A stretch of 58,786 nucleotides of DNA from Cudoniella acicularis (GCA_013054445.1 JAAMPI010000154.1:1-58786), one strand, 5' to 3'; counted from the stretch's first letter, positions 34,196-46,350 are shown. Numbers and translations: made by a program. Notes: generated from the sequence alone by a model not told the origin.

Positions 34196-37100
34196 AAATC
34201 CAATGGGATTGCAGTTCCAATTCCAACGCTTTACGAACAAGCGCTTCAAGTTCAGCCCAGCAACTTGATGCTACCGAATCGCTGCTTCAGTGCTTGAAAG
34301 TGCTTCCACGGGATTCCAGGGTTAATGCCCAAGTCCTTCCAGTCCAACGGTGCCAAATAAGCGCGTCGCGTGTATGTTTCTTTGCTGTCGAATTGGGGTG
34401 CAAGGTCTTGCATTTCCTTTAGCTCTTGCGTGGGATCCAGTCTTTCCCTGGAACTAAAGGCTACTAACCTGCTGTTTCAAAACTGCTCGAAGGGGAAGCT
34501 CTCCACAGAAAATGCATCATACAATTGAAAATCAGGGCCAGGTTGTCTGGATTCTAGACAAGACGAACCCCAAAGATCTTCGAATTTCATAGCTCACATG
34601 GAAGTCGTCAAAATAACAAACATTTGCCCGGTGTCACGCGGGCTTGCAATAGCAGCTACAACTGCTATATACATATCATAGTTTCTATCCCATTCTTCGA
34701 AAGCAGACTAAAAAGCTTCTAGCATATCTTAGCCCCGCTTCATAATACGATGACATCCTGCTCAAATAACGGAGCCACTTTGTCTTGAACCTTATCTTAT
34801 ATTGCTATCCCTGAGACCGTGCGCCTCCGTGAGAGCTATCGGAATGCAGCAGCAGCGGCCGCAGCCGTATCGCTGTCTTATAATCAACGTCATAGATCCA
34901 TGTCTCTTTTGTGGTTTCTGTCGGACTCTTCGATGCATGGAAGGCTCGAAAATTGAAGCTATCCCCCCCCTCAACACAATAAGCTTGCTCGTTGTGCTGA
35001 AGGTTCAGTTTTTCTTCGCATCACACGCTTCACTTAAGTTGCGCTATACAAAAATCCCTCCCCTTCATCGAGACCACTTCAATGGCGCTGTGGCATACCT
35101 TGTGGCTTTCTTTCCTTTTCCATCATGACACAGGTCCGGTTTGCTTTGGGGATTTAATGAACTCGGCTCCTGGGTTCGCCGCTGGATTTGCTCGAATGAG
35201 GAGCAAAGCCTAAGCGCACATCACCTTTTTTCAATGACAGTCCTCTCATTGGCCTGGGCAACCTACCTCTCACGAGGAGTTTTGCCTTCCTGTGATGTTG
35301 CGGCGCAACGAGGGGCAAAAAAGGGGCAAGGCTAATAGCCTGTCTTTCGCCTCCAAGCCCCCCGCAACGCATCATTTTCAATCTCGAACTTTGCCTCTCC
35401 AAGACGCCAACACCAACAACACCAACAATTCGTCAAATTTTCTTTTCTCTCTGCACGCACCGCGCCCTCGAGACGTTGGTGGACCACTGGCCGCTTCGCC
35501 CCACGCCACGCCATTGTCTCTTGCGTTGGCTGTCCAAGACTCCAAAGCCTGACCCAGCTTGGAGATACCTAGGTGTGGAGGCACATGTCCTGGTGGCAAT
35601 ATTGTTTCAGTTGCGCAAGATCGAATCGCGAGTTTGCGATGGGCAACCCGTGTACAAAATGATCATTATTGAAACCCGCCCGAACGTGGTACGGAAGGAA
35701 ATGTCTAGCCTCACGCTGGCCAGACCAAAGCAAAGGCCTATTTTCATCGTCCTACGGCACGGCTCACTGCCGCTGTACCGTAGCTTCAACGCTTGTTGGG
35801 CAGTTTGAATTCCAATGCAGGCCTATCATACACCGCGATCGCCAAAAACCGCGGGTATTGGCTCGTGTCATATCAACCATTATTTTATCTGGCGCCAAAC
35901 TCTCGAACAACTTCTGTCATGCTATTGAGTTTCTTCGCTGGGCATTTCGCGTTTGCGATAGCCTCTATCTTATCACTCGTGTGAGGATCACACAGGTCCT
36001 CCATACATCGAAATTGATATCTGCGGCGTTACCGCGAATGATACCTGTGCAACATCGAAGGATTGCATCTTCGCCAATCTGCCTCGCCTTTGCTGTGCCA
36101 TTCATCTAGCTCGGCATGTCACACATTGGATTCAAATGCCCGAGCATCATGGAAGGAAGGATTTGGCCCCAGATTCACGACTAACAGCAAGGCTGCAAAA
36201 AGACTGCACTTTCGCGCAAGGCTGGAGGAATCGCAGCGGCATGCATTAAATTGAACAACCAGGCAGGAAAAAATCCCTTCAAGCTTGCTAGAGACCTGTC
36301 TGCAATAGTGGACTACAGTCGAACAAAGCTACTAAAGGACTTCGAACGGATTCAATTGGACCAAAAATAACTCCAGTGATCTATGTACACACACTTCAAA
36401 ACCTCGCCCTTTTCTGAAGGTTCGGCTTTCCTCCTTCCGATTCAGTGATCGTAGCAGGACTCTGGACATAGTTGGGATTATCAAACCACTGGAAGAAATC
36501 AGAAGAATGTTCCAATATGCAATATATTTCTGTAATGGTACTCTGGTAGTATCGTGGTATCGGTAGCTACTGGTGCAATGGTGAAGTCGTCATCACAGAG
36601 CGTCGATAAACTGGTGGGGTTTCATGTACATGTCAAGTTTGATCTTCGTCTGTGTTCTTTCTGAGACAAATGTAACTGTATGAGGCAGAAAGTATTCGCC
36701 CAGTTCTAAGAGGTTTCAGGTTTTGACATAGACTTCACTAAGTTCACTGCGGACTGTAGTAGTTACTGCAGTCTGGGTGGGACTCCTATCTGTTTACTAT
36801 ATTTTAAGCCTGGCCCCAGAGGACCTCAGGCCTGTTTGTGTCGTCAATGGCTAGCTTCGATAACTTTTCCCTGGTCTGTAACATTGCAGATGTATCACAA
36901 AAAGTACAGGGCATATTCTTCTAGCAATGTCTCCCTGATGTTGCTTCTAAGATCCGTGAACAACGTCCCAAAAAGTCAAGTCATCAAATGCATGGAAGGG
37001 CGAACGGCTGGTATGGGAGAAAGCGATCGCCGATTGCACAGAGCAGTTCGCAACAGTCCACAAACAGACCTCCTGAAAAGGTTGATCCCGGGACAGGCGT

Positions 37101-38973
37101 CTCCATAGACGAGAACCCCACAAATACCCTCGTAGATGTCTGAGCGGCCCCAACAGAAAGAGGTGACGACGTCTGAGATTGCCCAAAACAAGGTCGGCTC
37201 CGATTGCAACGCTGGTGGTTCTAGTGAAAATGGCCAAACGCAGGCATTCGTAATGTCCTGGCATGACGAGGACTCGCATCTGGATTTCTGGAGGCCAGAG
37301 GCCAGGGCATACAGCGGAATCCTCGATCCGAAGTTAGGGCTTCTTGTAGCGACGTAGAATTGTACCGTCGAGGGTCGATTCGCTCAAGAGTGGTGTGTTC
37401 GTAGAACCACAACTCCCCCAAGTTCCCTCTGAAAGGAATGCGATAGTGCGACACACCCTGAACCTCTTCTCCAGATCCGGAATCCCCTCATGTAGTCAGA
37501 CTTCTCGTCCTGCTGGATTGTGACTGCAGCCAACGTTCTTCTCTACACCTACAAGAAGTTGAAGCCTGAGGAGCAAAAGCGCAACGAAATACTGTATTTG
37601 GGGGCCTCTTGGTGTAGCCTTCCTGACTCCTACGGGGTTTTATCCGGTCAGATAATCTTATAGTTGTACAACACAACACACACAACCATAATTTGCGAGC
37701 TTAGCAATTTATTTGTCGTTCTGTCTGCTGCCTTGCAGCCTATGGGCTCTGGACTCTCGAGGCATCTCTGTCTGCTATCCCATAGCTCCGAGTCAAGACT
37801 CGAGCCCGTCGAACCAAAATTCGGCTCTCCAATGGATACGGGATACTCACCCGCATCCCGGTTCCCGTTCGGTCCCCTGCACCTGCGCCGCATGAGCAAC
37901 AAAAAGTCGACAGGAGGCAACAGAACCCAAACTCTGGGTTGGTCCGGAAGCGCGACGCCTTGAAGATCTCTAAATCCTTTCGCCAACTCCCACCAGAAGT
38001 GCCGCCAACAACGTCAGCTCTAACTGCCTCACGCAGGCCGCACAAAACATCGCAACTCCCACGTCCTTTTGGGGGGGAGGGGTGAGGGGTGAGGGGAGTC
38101 CGTAGCTGACCACACAACGGGACGGGATCGGGACGAAGAAAAGTCACTACTATTGCGGAACATGTCAACGGGCTTCCGCACTTCGTCCCATGGTTCTGAG
38201 TGGAGAGCATGCTCTTTACGTCTGGTACGACCGAACCGCGTGGGTCCGAAAATAACTGCCCAGCGATGCCGGGTGTTCTTGGAAGCTTGGAGCTACTTTC
38301 ACGCTGCAGCTTCATGCAGGAGGTCAGATTTCACATTTTACCGGCTTTGAGAGTCGCAAGTTAAGTGACATGTTCTCCATCGAGAACGAGTCAGGAAGTG
38401 TCACGCAAAGTACATGCAAGAAACCACACCAAACGGGCAATCGAAGAGTACGTAGGTAGTAACGTAAAATTTTACCATTTTATCCACCCTCTATTTCGTC
38501 CAGATTGTTTCAGGATCTCTTGTTCTGCAGCAAAACGCCCCAAAAATACACTCGAAGACTCCTTCTCAAGATATTACCTCTTCCCTTCGTTCCCACCTGA
38601 CAAATCTCCCAAAATTAGGGCGCACTCCCAAGAATCCAAGCACGCACACTACCCGACCCTTCAAGCCGTTCCTGCATATAACATCATGTTGGAAATGAGG
38701 GTGCTATCGCCATGCATGCAGACAGAACTCGGAATGCCAAAAACGAGCAGAAGACCGAGGGAGAAATTTCCCCAATAATTATTGTCGTTCTTCTCCAGAA
38801 TCTCCGCAAGATGATCGTCGTCTTCCCCAACTGAATCTCCCCCGACGATTACAATTTCCCCGGTAGGACGGGCTAGTCATCTCATCCGTGACGTCCGTGG
38901 CGCACTATAGCCTCGGCCAATAAAAAACTCAACGCTCCACCTTCTTTGACTTTTCTAGAACACTTCAAACAAC

Positions 38974-39117
38974 ATGGAAAACTCTACCTCTACCCCTCTC
39001 CCGGAATGTGGAATAAGTTTCCAACCAACAGTTGCAAAGGGGTCAACGGGTTCGTACTTGTGCCAATGGGCGCCCTGGTTATGCAATGATTCGGAACAAG
39101 CTTACACGGGACGGTGA
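38974..39117 (+). CDS. Possible 47-aa small ORF
   Basis: The ATG has a strong fungal context (CAAACAACATGG) and lies 51 bases downstream of a CCAATAAAAAA stretch that could act as CAAT/TATA. The product has four Cys and two Trp. The end of the frame (GACGGTGAGC) also resembles a 5' splice donor, so this could be a first exon. No family is recognised and no downstream exon could be built. Confidence 0.22.
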   Translation: MENSTSTPLPECGISFQPTVAKGSTGSYLCQWAPWLCNDSEQAYTGR

Positions 39118-40685
39118 GCGGTGACGGGGATGATGTAAAGGAAGGTCCGAATACTCTACGGGCACTTTCGAGGGGTGTAGTACCCGAGTAACTGGTTCTC
39201 GTTGCAGCGGTTGCACGTGATACAACCGGACCTATGGTACCGTTTCTGGAAGGTATGCGCGTGAGGAGAACGTGGACGTTTTGCATAAATCATGCGAGTG
39301 CATTTCACTTTTCGAACAAAAAAAAGGGGGAGAGCCAATCTTCGCGGGGTAATTGAGCAAAAAGCTAAAGCGTCGCAGATCTGCGACAAAACTGCCAAAA
39401 ATTCAAAATTCTAGCTCTGCCTTGTGGTGACCTATCAGATCAGTGATCTTGGGGGTTGCTTTAGATATGACTGTTTTCGCTGTGTTCTAAGTTTTGCCGT
39501 TGCCTACAGACAAGATCGGCATCTCGATTGAACATTGTTATTGGTGCGCAATAAACTTTGATGTGTAACGGCTTTTTTCAACTTTGTTGCAGATCTCCCT
39601 GTTCCATTGATACAGTCGATTTTGCATAGCACAAGTTATGCCGAGAAACTCTTCCTCCTTCTCTGAGGAGTTTGTGCTCCGAGAAACGAACTTTTCCTAT
39701 CAGCCACCCCGAGAGTAGGACCGCAGTACCCGACATTCTTGTTGCGTAACGGATTCGGCTAGATATGGTTATTGAGGTGGAAAGTGTGCTTGACGTGATG
39801 CTAAAACCATCAATGCTTGTTACGTACTCTTTTGCTTAACCGTGGAAAATCCCGCATGCGTTTGCCCCCCTTTCCCTACCTATTCTCACAGCCTTCTGGG
39901 TCATCAATGTGTGGCCGGTCTGTGAACCGGTGAGGGTAATTCCAGGCTCATGAAAAGCGCAAACTACAAAGTGGTTTTTTACAAGTCATTTTTAGTCCAA
40001 GTCCATTTGCCTCCCAAGATCAGGCGGTTATTGGTTCTCAGCAATCCATGAGCGACCTTGGCCTGCACGCTCCTCACTCAATTTAGGTTCGGAGGGAGAA
40101 AGACTTCCTTTCTACACTTTATATGGTATAAAAAGCCCAAATGAATACAATCATCAAACACAGTGGTGTATGCGTCTTAAGAATCCTTATTGACATCCTT
40201 CCAGCAACAACTTCTCTATGAATTTGAATTCCAACAATCTAAAAATTCCCTTGGTGCAATTATGATGAGCCGAATAAAAATATAGCATGAAATATAAATA
40301 ATCCATCCATCCATCTGACAACTCCTGGCGCTATTAAGAGACACTTAGTTTCAACCACCCTTCAATGAATTAATTCCTTTGTCCTAGTGGAACTTCCAGT
40401 AGACTCGATTCAAGCTGATGAAATAAAATTATTTCGATACTTTGTTGATTTTGCTTTATAGCAAGCCCCCACAGACGAGTTCGTCCGTCTCTCTTCCTCT
40501 ATCTATCCCCCCTTCAGAGCCAGCAAAAATCCCAAATGCTCCATCATCAACCGCTCCCCTGTCCAATTCCAAACCCAGACCTCCGTACTGGGGATAAACA
40601 CAACCTCATCAACGTTAACACAATCAACTTCCTTACTACTCAAATCGCATCTCTTCACTAAAGCAAATCCACAACCCCATTCGAA
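39118..40685. other. Intergenic region
   Basis: About 1.6 kb of AT-leaning sequence without a supported gene. A TATATGGTATAAAAAG stretch near 40121-40136 is TATA-like and points towards the small Cys-rich ORF about 550 bp downstream. Confidence 0.4.
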
Positions 40686-40859
40686 ATGTGCACAATTTAC
40701 TACACGACCTTTTCCTGCGGCCACATCGACAAGTCATCCCGCGCGATATTCTGCCAGCACAATTTCCCTGGAACACGCGAACATGGCTATCGCTGTCCTT
40801 TTCGGCAGAATTGCAGGCAAAGGCGTACTTGTGTTTGTGATGATTGCCGGTTTGCTTAG
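40686..40859 (+). CDS. 57-aa Cys/His-rich small protein
   Basis: A complete ATG-to-TAG frame encodes 57 residues with eight cysteines: C2, C11, C23, C37, C43, C49, C51 and C54, plus H13, H25 and H34. Motifs are MCTIYYTTFSCGHIDKSSR at the start and RQRRTCVCDDCRF at the end. The FSCGH opening and paired cysteines resemble small zinc-binding-like proteins I associate with Leotiomycetes and Sordariomycetes, of unknown function. There is no signal peptide, so a secreted effector is unlikely and an intracellular metal-binding fold is more plausible. The antisense frame is also open but lacks this regular spacing. No intron is needed. The family resemblance is from memory and loose. Confidence 0.5.
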   Translation: MCTIYYTTFSCGHIDKSSRAIFCQHNFPGTREHGYRCPFRQNCRQRRTCVCDDCRFA

Positions 40860-42365
40860 ATGGAGCACTTAGGAAATCCATCTCACACATGAAGTCTCCA
40901 CCTCAAACCGAAGTGCTATGGAGGGGAGGGCAGAAATAACGACGGGGCAATTTAGCTGAGGGGGTTTTTATTTTTCTGTATCTTCAGTGATGTATGAGAG
41001 TGAGTCCGATTTTGGATCTTGGCGTTTTGGGGGGAACTGAGTTGGCTGTAAATGGGCTTTCCATTTCCAGATACTCAAACTCATTCTCATTCAATGATCT
41101 CCGTGCTAAATACTGATTCTGCACTTATGGTTTGTTAAGGAAGGAAAGAACGTCGCTCCTCAAAAGCACACCAGCTTAGATAATTTGCCTTGTCCTCAAC
41201 CATTGAGCAGTCTATTTCGCGAACGTGCAGGCAACACTTGGAAGTTATTAAATGCCCACCAACACAAAGCAAATCAATACTATCTAAAATGAAGTATAAA
41301 GTAAATTAGGAAATATCTCCTAATTCATAGCAACATCCCGCAATTATAAAGTGATTATTCTTCAAAGTGTTGGAGGTGAGTGCAGGTTACGGACCACGGA
41401 TACTCCCCGCAAACTTCCCAACCAGATTTTGAAAGGATCATGGAAATGCACAGAGTTTTTTTCTTTCTTTTTCAAGACCACAGACCACTCCAACATCAAT
41501 TCCTTTCGATAAATTCTGACTCTCTATCCCTTCGACAATTTATCGACTCGCATCACAAACCTACGCACGACACTTCAAAGAACAAACACTGTGTTACTGT
41601 GAGACAGTACTATATAAGAAAAGGAGCGTGAATGCAAACATGGTTTTCTTCCGTTGTCGCTAACTGGATCTTACTCCAAGTGAAGCAGAAAATAAAACAG
41701 TCGTACTTAACCGATGTTGGTATTTCAAAAGTCACCTCCATCACCTCAAAACTTTACTACCTTCAAGCTTCAAGCTTCTCCAAGCACAAACCATATTGCT
41801 TTCCTTATTATCAAGCATTAGTACAGCTTCGCTTTCTCAATTATAAATAAATTCGTTGAGAAATATATTTTCCATTCAAGTGTTGCGCGCAAATTCTTAC
41901 AAAACAACCTTTAAGCGATTGAGAACCCCCCCCCCCCCCCCCCCCAGAAACGGCGCAAAAGCCCCGGCTCTATAAAACATATTAACTTCTTTATTACACG
42001 ACTGTTTCATTTCTTTCATTAAGTTCCATGTTTTCAACTGGAAATCCTCACCTAAACCACAGATCCTGGAAAGATTTCGGGAAAAGCTCCTTCCATGTCC
42101 CGCCTCCCAGAGCTCCTCGGGATAGTAAAATTCATCACAGAGCATCCGGTAGTTACAAAGCGACGTAACCCTTATGTGAAGTACTCACACGAGGAGAAGA
42201 ACTTACAAAGGGGAAGTAGCGGAGGCGCATACAAAGGGGAGAAACACCTACAAAAGGAGACGCACTAGCAGAGATACAAGGATTGATGTCGCTAACGCAT
42301 TGTATTTGAGCCTATACAACTTGACACAAGCACTAGATACGGAACCGATCTTCGCTGGTAACTCC
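40860..42365. other. AT-rich intergenic region
   Basis: About 1.5 kb with short frames only (under 84 codons). It contains a 20-base C run, listed separately, and AT-rich stretches. Nothing else is supported. Confidence 0.45.
41926..41945. repeat. Homopolymer: 20 consecutive C
   Basis: An uninterrupted run of 20 C within an AT-rich setting. The true length is uncertain because such runs are hard to sequence. Confidence 0.95.
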
Positions 42366-43014
42366 TTATACTCCCCAGAAATAACTAGTCAGGCTCGCGA
42401 GAATTATTCCCAGTACAATGACCTCCATAGTCATGATTCCTCTCCATAGCAGTTGCCAGAGCGTTTGGGGGTTGCCAGAATCTGCGTCTGTGTTGTTATC
42501 CTCTGTGCCTCCATGTCGGTTCTCTCTATCCGTGGCCTCGTTTGTGTCATTCCCATCGGAGTCAGAGCTGCTCGAATCCGCTTCACTCCCTTCCCAGTAA
42601 TTAGAGTGACGTTTGTGGCCACGCACATTTCGAAGTTTAAGGTATCGCAACCGGTTCCTCTGTTCCTGAGGATCCAGCCGGCAGAGAGAATGACTATGGC
42701 ACTGTGGAGCATTGTCCTCAGGGTACACCGGTCCATCTGGCAAGTGTGGGCAACGACGGCGTCTTCTTTTTCTATTGCGCCGTTGAGCCGTTTCTTCGCT
42801 GAACAGGGAGTAGTCGTTCGTATCCTGGTCATCATTCATCAAGTCTAACGAAAGCTCGACATCATGGCCGCTAGTACTGTTGCCGTAGATACTTTCAGGT
42901 TGTATTAACAAAGGGTCCTATTCCCAAGTTAGCAGCGTTTATGGTCTCAATTGTTGTAGGCTGGTTGGGACGTACCTTAAAGGGTAATGTGACCACAATG
43001 AGTTCTTCGGGCAT
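42366..43014 (-). CDS. Hypothetical tail-anchored membrane protein
   Basis: Two exons (43014-42976 and 42917-42366) with a 58-bp intron (GTACGT...GCTAAC...AATAG) give 196 aa. The short first exon supplies MPEELIVVTLPFK, read straight into DPLLIQPESIYG. The middle is hydrophilic: a basic patch (RRNRKRRRRRCPH, possible nuclear or membrane-proximal signal), a Cys/His group (CPHLPDG...CHSHSLCRLD), and an acidic Ser/Asp-rich linker (SEADSSSSDSDGNDTNEATD). The last 24 residues form one hydrophobic helix (MEVIVLGIILASLTSYFWGV) with only three residues beyond it, the layout of a tail-anchored protein inserted by the GET pathway. I do not recognise the family. The target membrane is unknown. Confidence 0.65.
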
Positions 43015-44117
43015 TGTGGCGACTGACGAGTGATTGAACGGATGTTGATTCTTGGATGTAGCGATGAAGTGACCGAGTGTGATAGTCCAATGAAAAGTTG
43101 TTAACGAAAGTTGGTTTCTAATATGGATGCGTTGATGTTAAACGATGGTGATGCAGTTGGAAAAAGAAAGAGGAAGAGGAGAGCAAAAATAACTATTGGG
43201 AATATGGGTGCGCACTAGCATCCGAGGAAGGAGCAATGCTTATGGTGGTCACTGACTTGGCCATTGGAGGAAGGAATGATGATGGCTATAAACTGGGGAT
43301 GGTTTTCCTGGAGTAATATGGGAGCTATGCAGAAAATCAGTAGTAGAGTGCTAGGGATTTCATAGATTTGAACCAAGTATTTCACAGATAGTCAAGTACT
43401 TGGAAAATTACTAGCGTTGATTTACTTGAATCTACCTAGGTAGGATATATCGCCAGACCTAGGGGCCTTCAAAAAGGTCTCACAACTTGTGACTATGCTG
43501 TCTCCCATTCGCGCTTGCCAAACGTAAGCCGAGAAAGTACCTGGACTACTCGGAACTAAAAAAAATATATAGATTACTCACAGCATGAGAAAAACTCACA
43601 GATATCACTATGTCAAGAGGTTTATTTAACCTTAAGAGCCGGGGCATGTTATTGTAAATGACTGCTCAACAATTCCTGAGTGATTTTGCTACTGTGGTGT
43701 ATTATTACGACTTTCTTTAAAATTGATTCGAGTATTGCAAATAAGTTGTGGAGGAGTTCGGATGAGTTTATAGTAAAAGTCGATACCGTTGAGGAAATAA
43801 CCTTGCCCATGAGTTAAAAGAGCTGGTGTGCTTCGATCAATGTTTTGGACATGCTTTTTAACTTTCAAGAGCCATTTGTTTTGGTGACCAGTCTTCGAGG
43901 TTCTGAAGAAAGGTTGGTAGTAATGACACTTAACGCCGCTTGGCCTTCCTATCATGGAGCAAAGAAAAAGAACAAAATCTTGAAGACCCCCGTTCGGTTC
44001 GTATGTCTTCCGCCATTAAATATATTTCGAAGACCAGATACTTTTGCTCAAACCACACCCCGTTATCATTGATTCATTGACCCCATTTTGAATGGCATCT
44101 CCTACAAAACTGCAGCA
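43015..44117. other. Intergenic region
   Basis: 1.1 kb between the tail-anchored protein gene and the AIM6-like pseudogene. Short frames only; presumed promoter of the former at the left. No RNA gene or repeat seen. Confidence 0.45.
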
Positions 44118-45655
44118 TTAACAATCACCACTGCCATCGTTGAATCCTGCCGCGGCAACAACATCATCCACATTAATCAGATCGATGCCTTCGGTTTTCA
44201 ATTGTCGCCAGATACCATTGCGTACTGATCGGCCACCCAGGCTGATCCTAGTATCTAAGCTTGATTCCTTTGCTATGCGCGATTTGCACCTGAGCTCTCA
44301 ACAGACCTAGTTGTGTACTGTTCAGGCTCGTTCCAAGGGTAGACCCAAATACGGCGGCGAAATCGGTTGAGGCAATTGGGGAGACGAGGGAAGTGATGTT
44401 AGAAAAAGTGCTGTTCAGAGTTGGGATTGGTGCATCCCAGAAATAGTCTCGGCTTCCAATGGGTTGCGCGAGGTTCAGGGGCGTATTTCCTGTGCCGATG
44501 ACCGTGGCGGCACCAGAGGTGAAGGTTGTGCCATCCGTAGAAGAGAGGTAACCAGCGGAGCGTCTAGTGGAGTGTTAGCAACCAGCTTTTGAATGCTCGC
44601 ATACCTCCTGAGGCCCTTTTCATGTCCAAGAGCACCGATGAAAAAACCAAAAAGGGCTTGAAAACTATGGAACGTGCAGAGCCCCCCTTGCCGAACTCAT
44701 AGAAATAATAGGCTTTAACGACGTGATGCCATGCGGAGAGATGAGAGCTTACAAGGGGTCCAGTGCCTTAATAACAACCGGCCAAGTTGATGCTCCGTCA
44801 GTCTTCAAGTCGACAAATAGGTATAATGTCTGACCACCATTTGTATCAAAAACGCCATTATGTGTCTTTGTAGTCAAGAAAGTCGAGTTTGCTGGATTTT
44901 GCCTCTTCAAAATGTCAAGGATGGGATTGATGTAGAGTGACTCGAAGGTACGTGCTACAGCGAGGGCACCTTATTCATGGCCAACGTAAAGAGTACCATT
45001 ATAGAGCCAGACATCTGATTCTGTTGAGACGGCACCAACTGAAAGCGCAGTGTAGAAAGGGACGCCTCGCCAGTCTGTTCAATTCACTAGCTCGTATTTT
45101 ATGTCAAAGGGATGATGAACATGTAGGATTTCGACTTCAGCAATGTTTCAAGTCTCAGTTTGAGAGAATATGCCTGGTTAAAAGAGCTTTTGGAATGTGA
45201 TATTTATTATCTTCTCAATCACTTCTCTTTGGCTTTTGGAATAGCGAAATCCGTAGACAACATCCAAGAAATCACCAAGAGATATTGCAGATCATAGCAA
45301 TAGAATCTACTTCTGATAGCATCGGAGAAAAATTGCTTACAGTCGTTGTGTGAATGGATTCCTTTCTAAATTGAAATGTCGTTAGATGACCGATCTTCAC
45401 TCTCCCCAGAAGCAGCACTTACCGGCACAATCCCTGGTGTTAAGCTTGTAGGATAGGTATATAAAGGACCTTGATGTGCCTTGTTCAAAATATCCTGCAA
45501 ACCTGGTGATACATCTGGAGTTGAACTCGCAAAATTTTGGTCACTCTATCAAGCCCCAACAAAGTCCAAGCCAATAAGAGACTAGAAGATATAAAAGCCA
45601 TGGCGAGAAGACTTTTCAAAATTTGAAAGTAAACGACTTTTGAATCAAGTTTCAT
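44118..45655 (-). pseudogene. AIM6-like PLC-type phosphodiesterase, decayed
   Basis: Four coding blocks are recognisable. Block 1 has a membrane anchor (MAFISSSLLLAWTLLG) and, in another frame, HQGPLYTYPTSLTPGIVP. Block 2 has KGIHSHNDY. Block 3 has WRGVPFYTALSVGAVSTESD and TLYLFVDLKTDGASTWP. Block 4 has RDYFWDAPIPTLNSTFSN, STDFAAVFGS, HSKGIKLRY, DQPGWPIST and, one frame away, EGIDLINVDDVVAAAGF. This order matches the fungal AIM6 family, related to glycerophosphodiester phosphodiesterases; HSHNDY carries the first catalytic His. Lesions are a frame change near 45530-45545, TAA at 44971-44973 after YVGHE, TAG at 44248-44250 where DQPGW is normally preceded by Trp, and a frame change at about 44220. 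Introns (57, 266 and 189 bp) keep GT-AG ends. No functional product is expected. Confidence 0.85.
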
Positions 45656-46350
45656 AAAAGGCGACAAAACATGGCTATATTTATACCTTTATTGAGAATG
45701 GGGAAATGTGACGATGTCTAATCCCGTGGTAGAATGTCGAGCCTGGATTTGGCTGCTCGGAACTACAGAGTTGATCAGCAACGGATCCGAATTTTATGGC
45801 CAAGTGCGTTATAGTCGTACCTTGCAGCATGCAGCTAGGCCGAACATCAAAAGCACGTGTCGTATCTGGAAAACTTCAAAGGTCGATATCGATAACCCAG
45901 GATCCAGTTAATCAATTGCCAAGTCTTGTGTTCAGGAGTGGGAGGACGATTGGCGTCCGCTTGCTAGGCGAGACTAGTCTCCTTGATATGATTTACTGCT
46001 CAAATTTAAACAGCATGCCTTCTTTGCAGTGGAACAAGTACTGAGAATTTCTGCAATATCACAAAAGCTTTCTCAAGGCTGCCATTCAATCAATCAATCA
46101 TTGTTTTAACGCTAAGGCCCAGGGAAGGCCTTAGGTATCGAATGCCCAGCAGCGCCCATTCCCGGATTGAAATCAGCAACTGATTGAAGAATGAATCGAG
46201 AAAGAGGAGAAACTAGTAAGAGCCGTGACAATCCACCAATAACCCACAGCTTACATATGTTGTGATGGCGCTTGAGAATCATGCAGCTTGCCTGACTTTC
46301 ATTGTGCTCTTATTTAGTGTTACAAACTGTCAATCCCTTTCTGGCATGCT
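45656..46350. other. Intergenic region
   Basis: 695 bp holding the former promoter of the AIM6-like pseudogene and the 3' flank of the proteasome gene. A CAATCAATCAATCA run occurs at 46087-46100. No supported gene. Confidence 0.5.

Larger units (their letters stand above)
33069..38973. other. Long gene-poor region
   Basis: About 5.9 kb with no convincing gene. Frames of up to 191 codons occur on both strands, overlap each other, and lack domains. Sub-features are a GC-rich stretch with small tandem repeats (33841-34195), a CCACCA-rich run near 33975-34015, and a leader-like CAACACCAACAACACC stretch near 35410. A 73-codon ATG frame at 37136 is possible but unsupported. I see no transposon or RNA gene. 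Confidence 0.45.

Noticed and set aside
35669..36109. 146-codon plus-strand frame
   Set aside because: Mixed composition with no motif; overlaps other frames and has no promoter or splice support.
37136..37357. 73-codon ATG frame starting MSERPQQKEV
   Set aside because: Plausible-looking start but no domain, no upstream elements and no conservation data; left as non-coding.
37740..38315. 191-codon minus-strand frame
   Set aside because: Low-complexity Arg/Gly/Cys-rich translation, opposite frames also open, no recognisable family.
42431..42848. 130-codon frames on both strands over the tail-anchored protein gene
   Set aside because: Out-of-frame shadows; the spliced minus-strand gene with intron and TM helix explains the region better.
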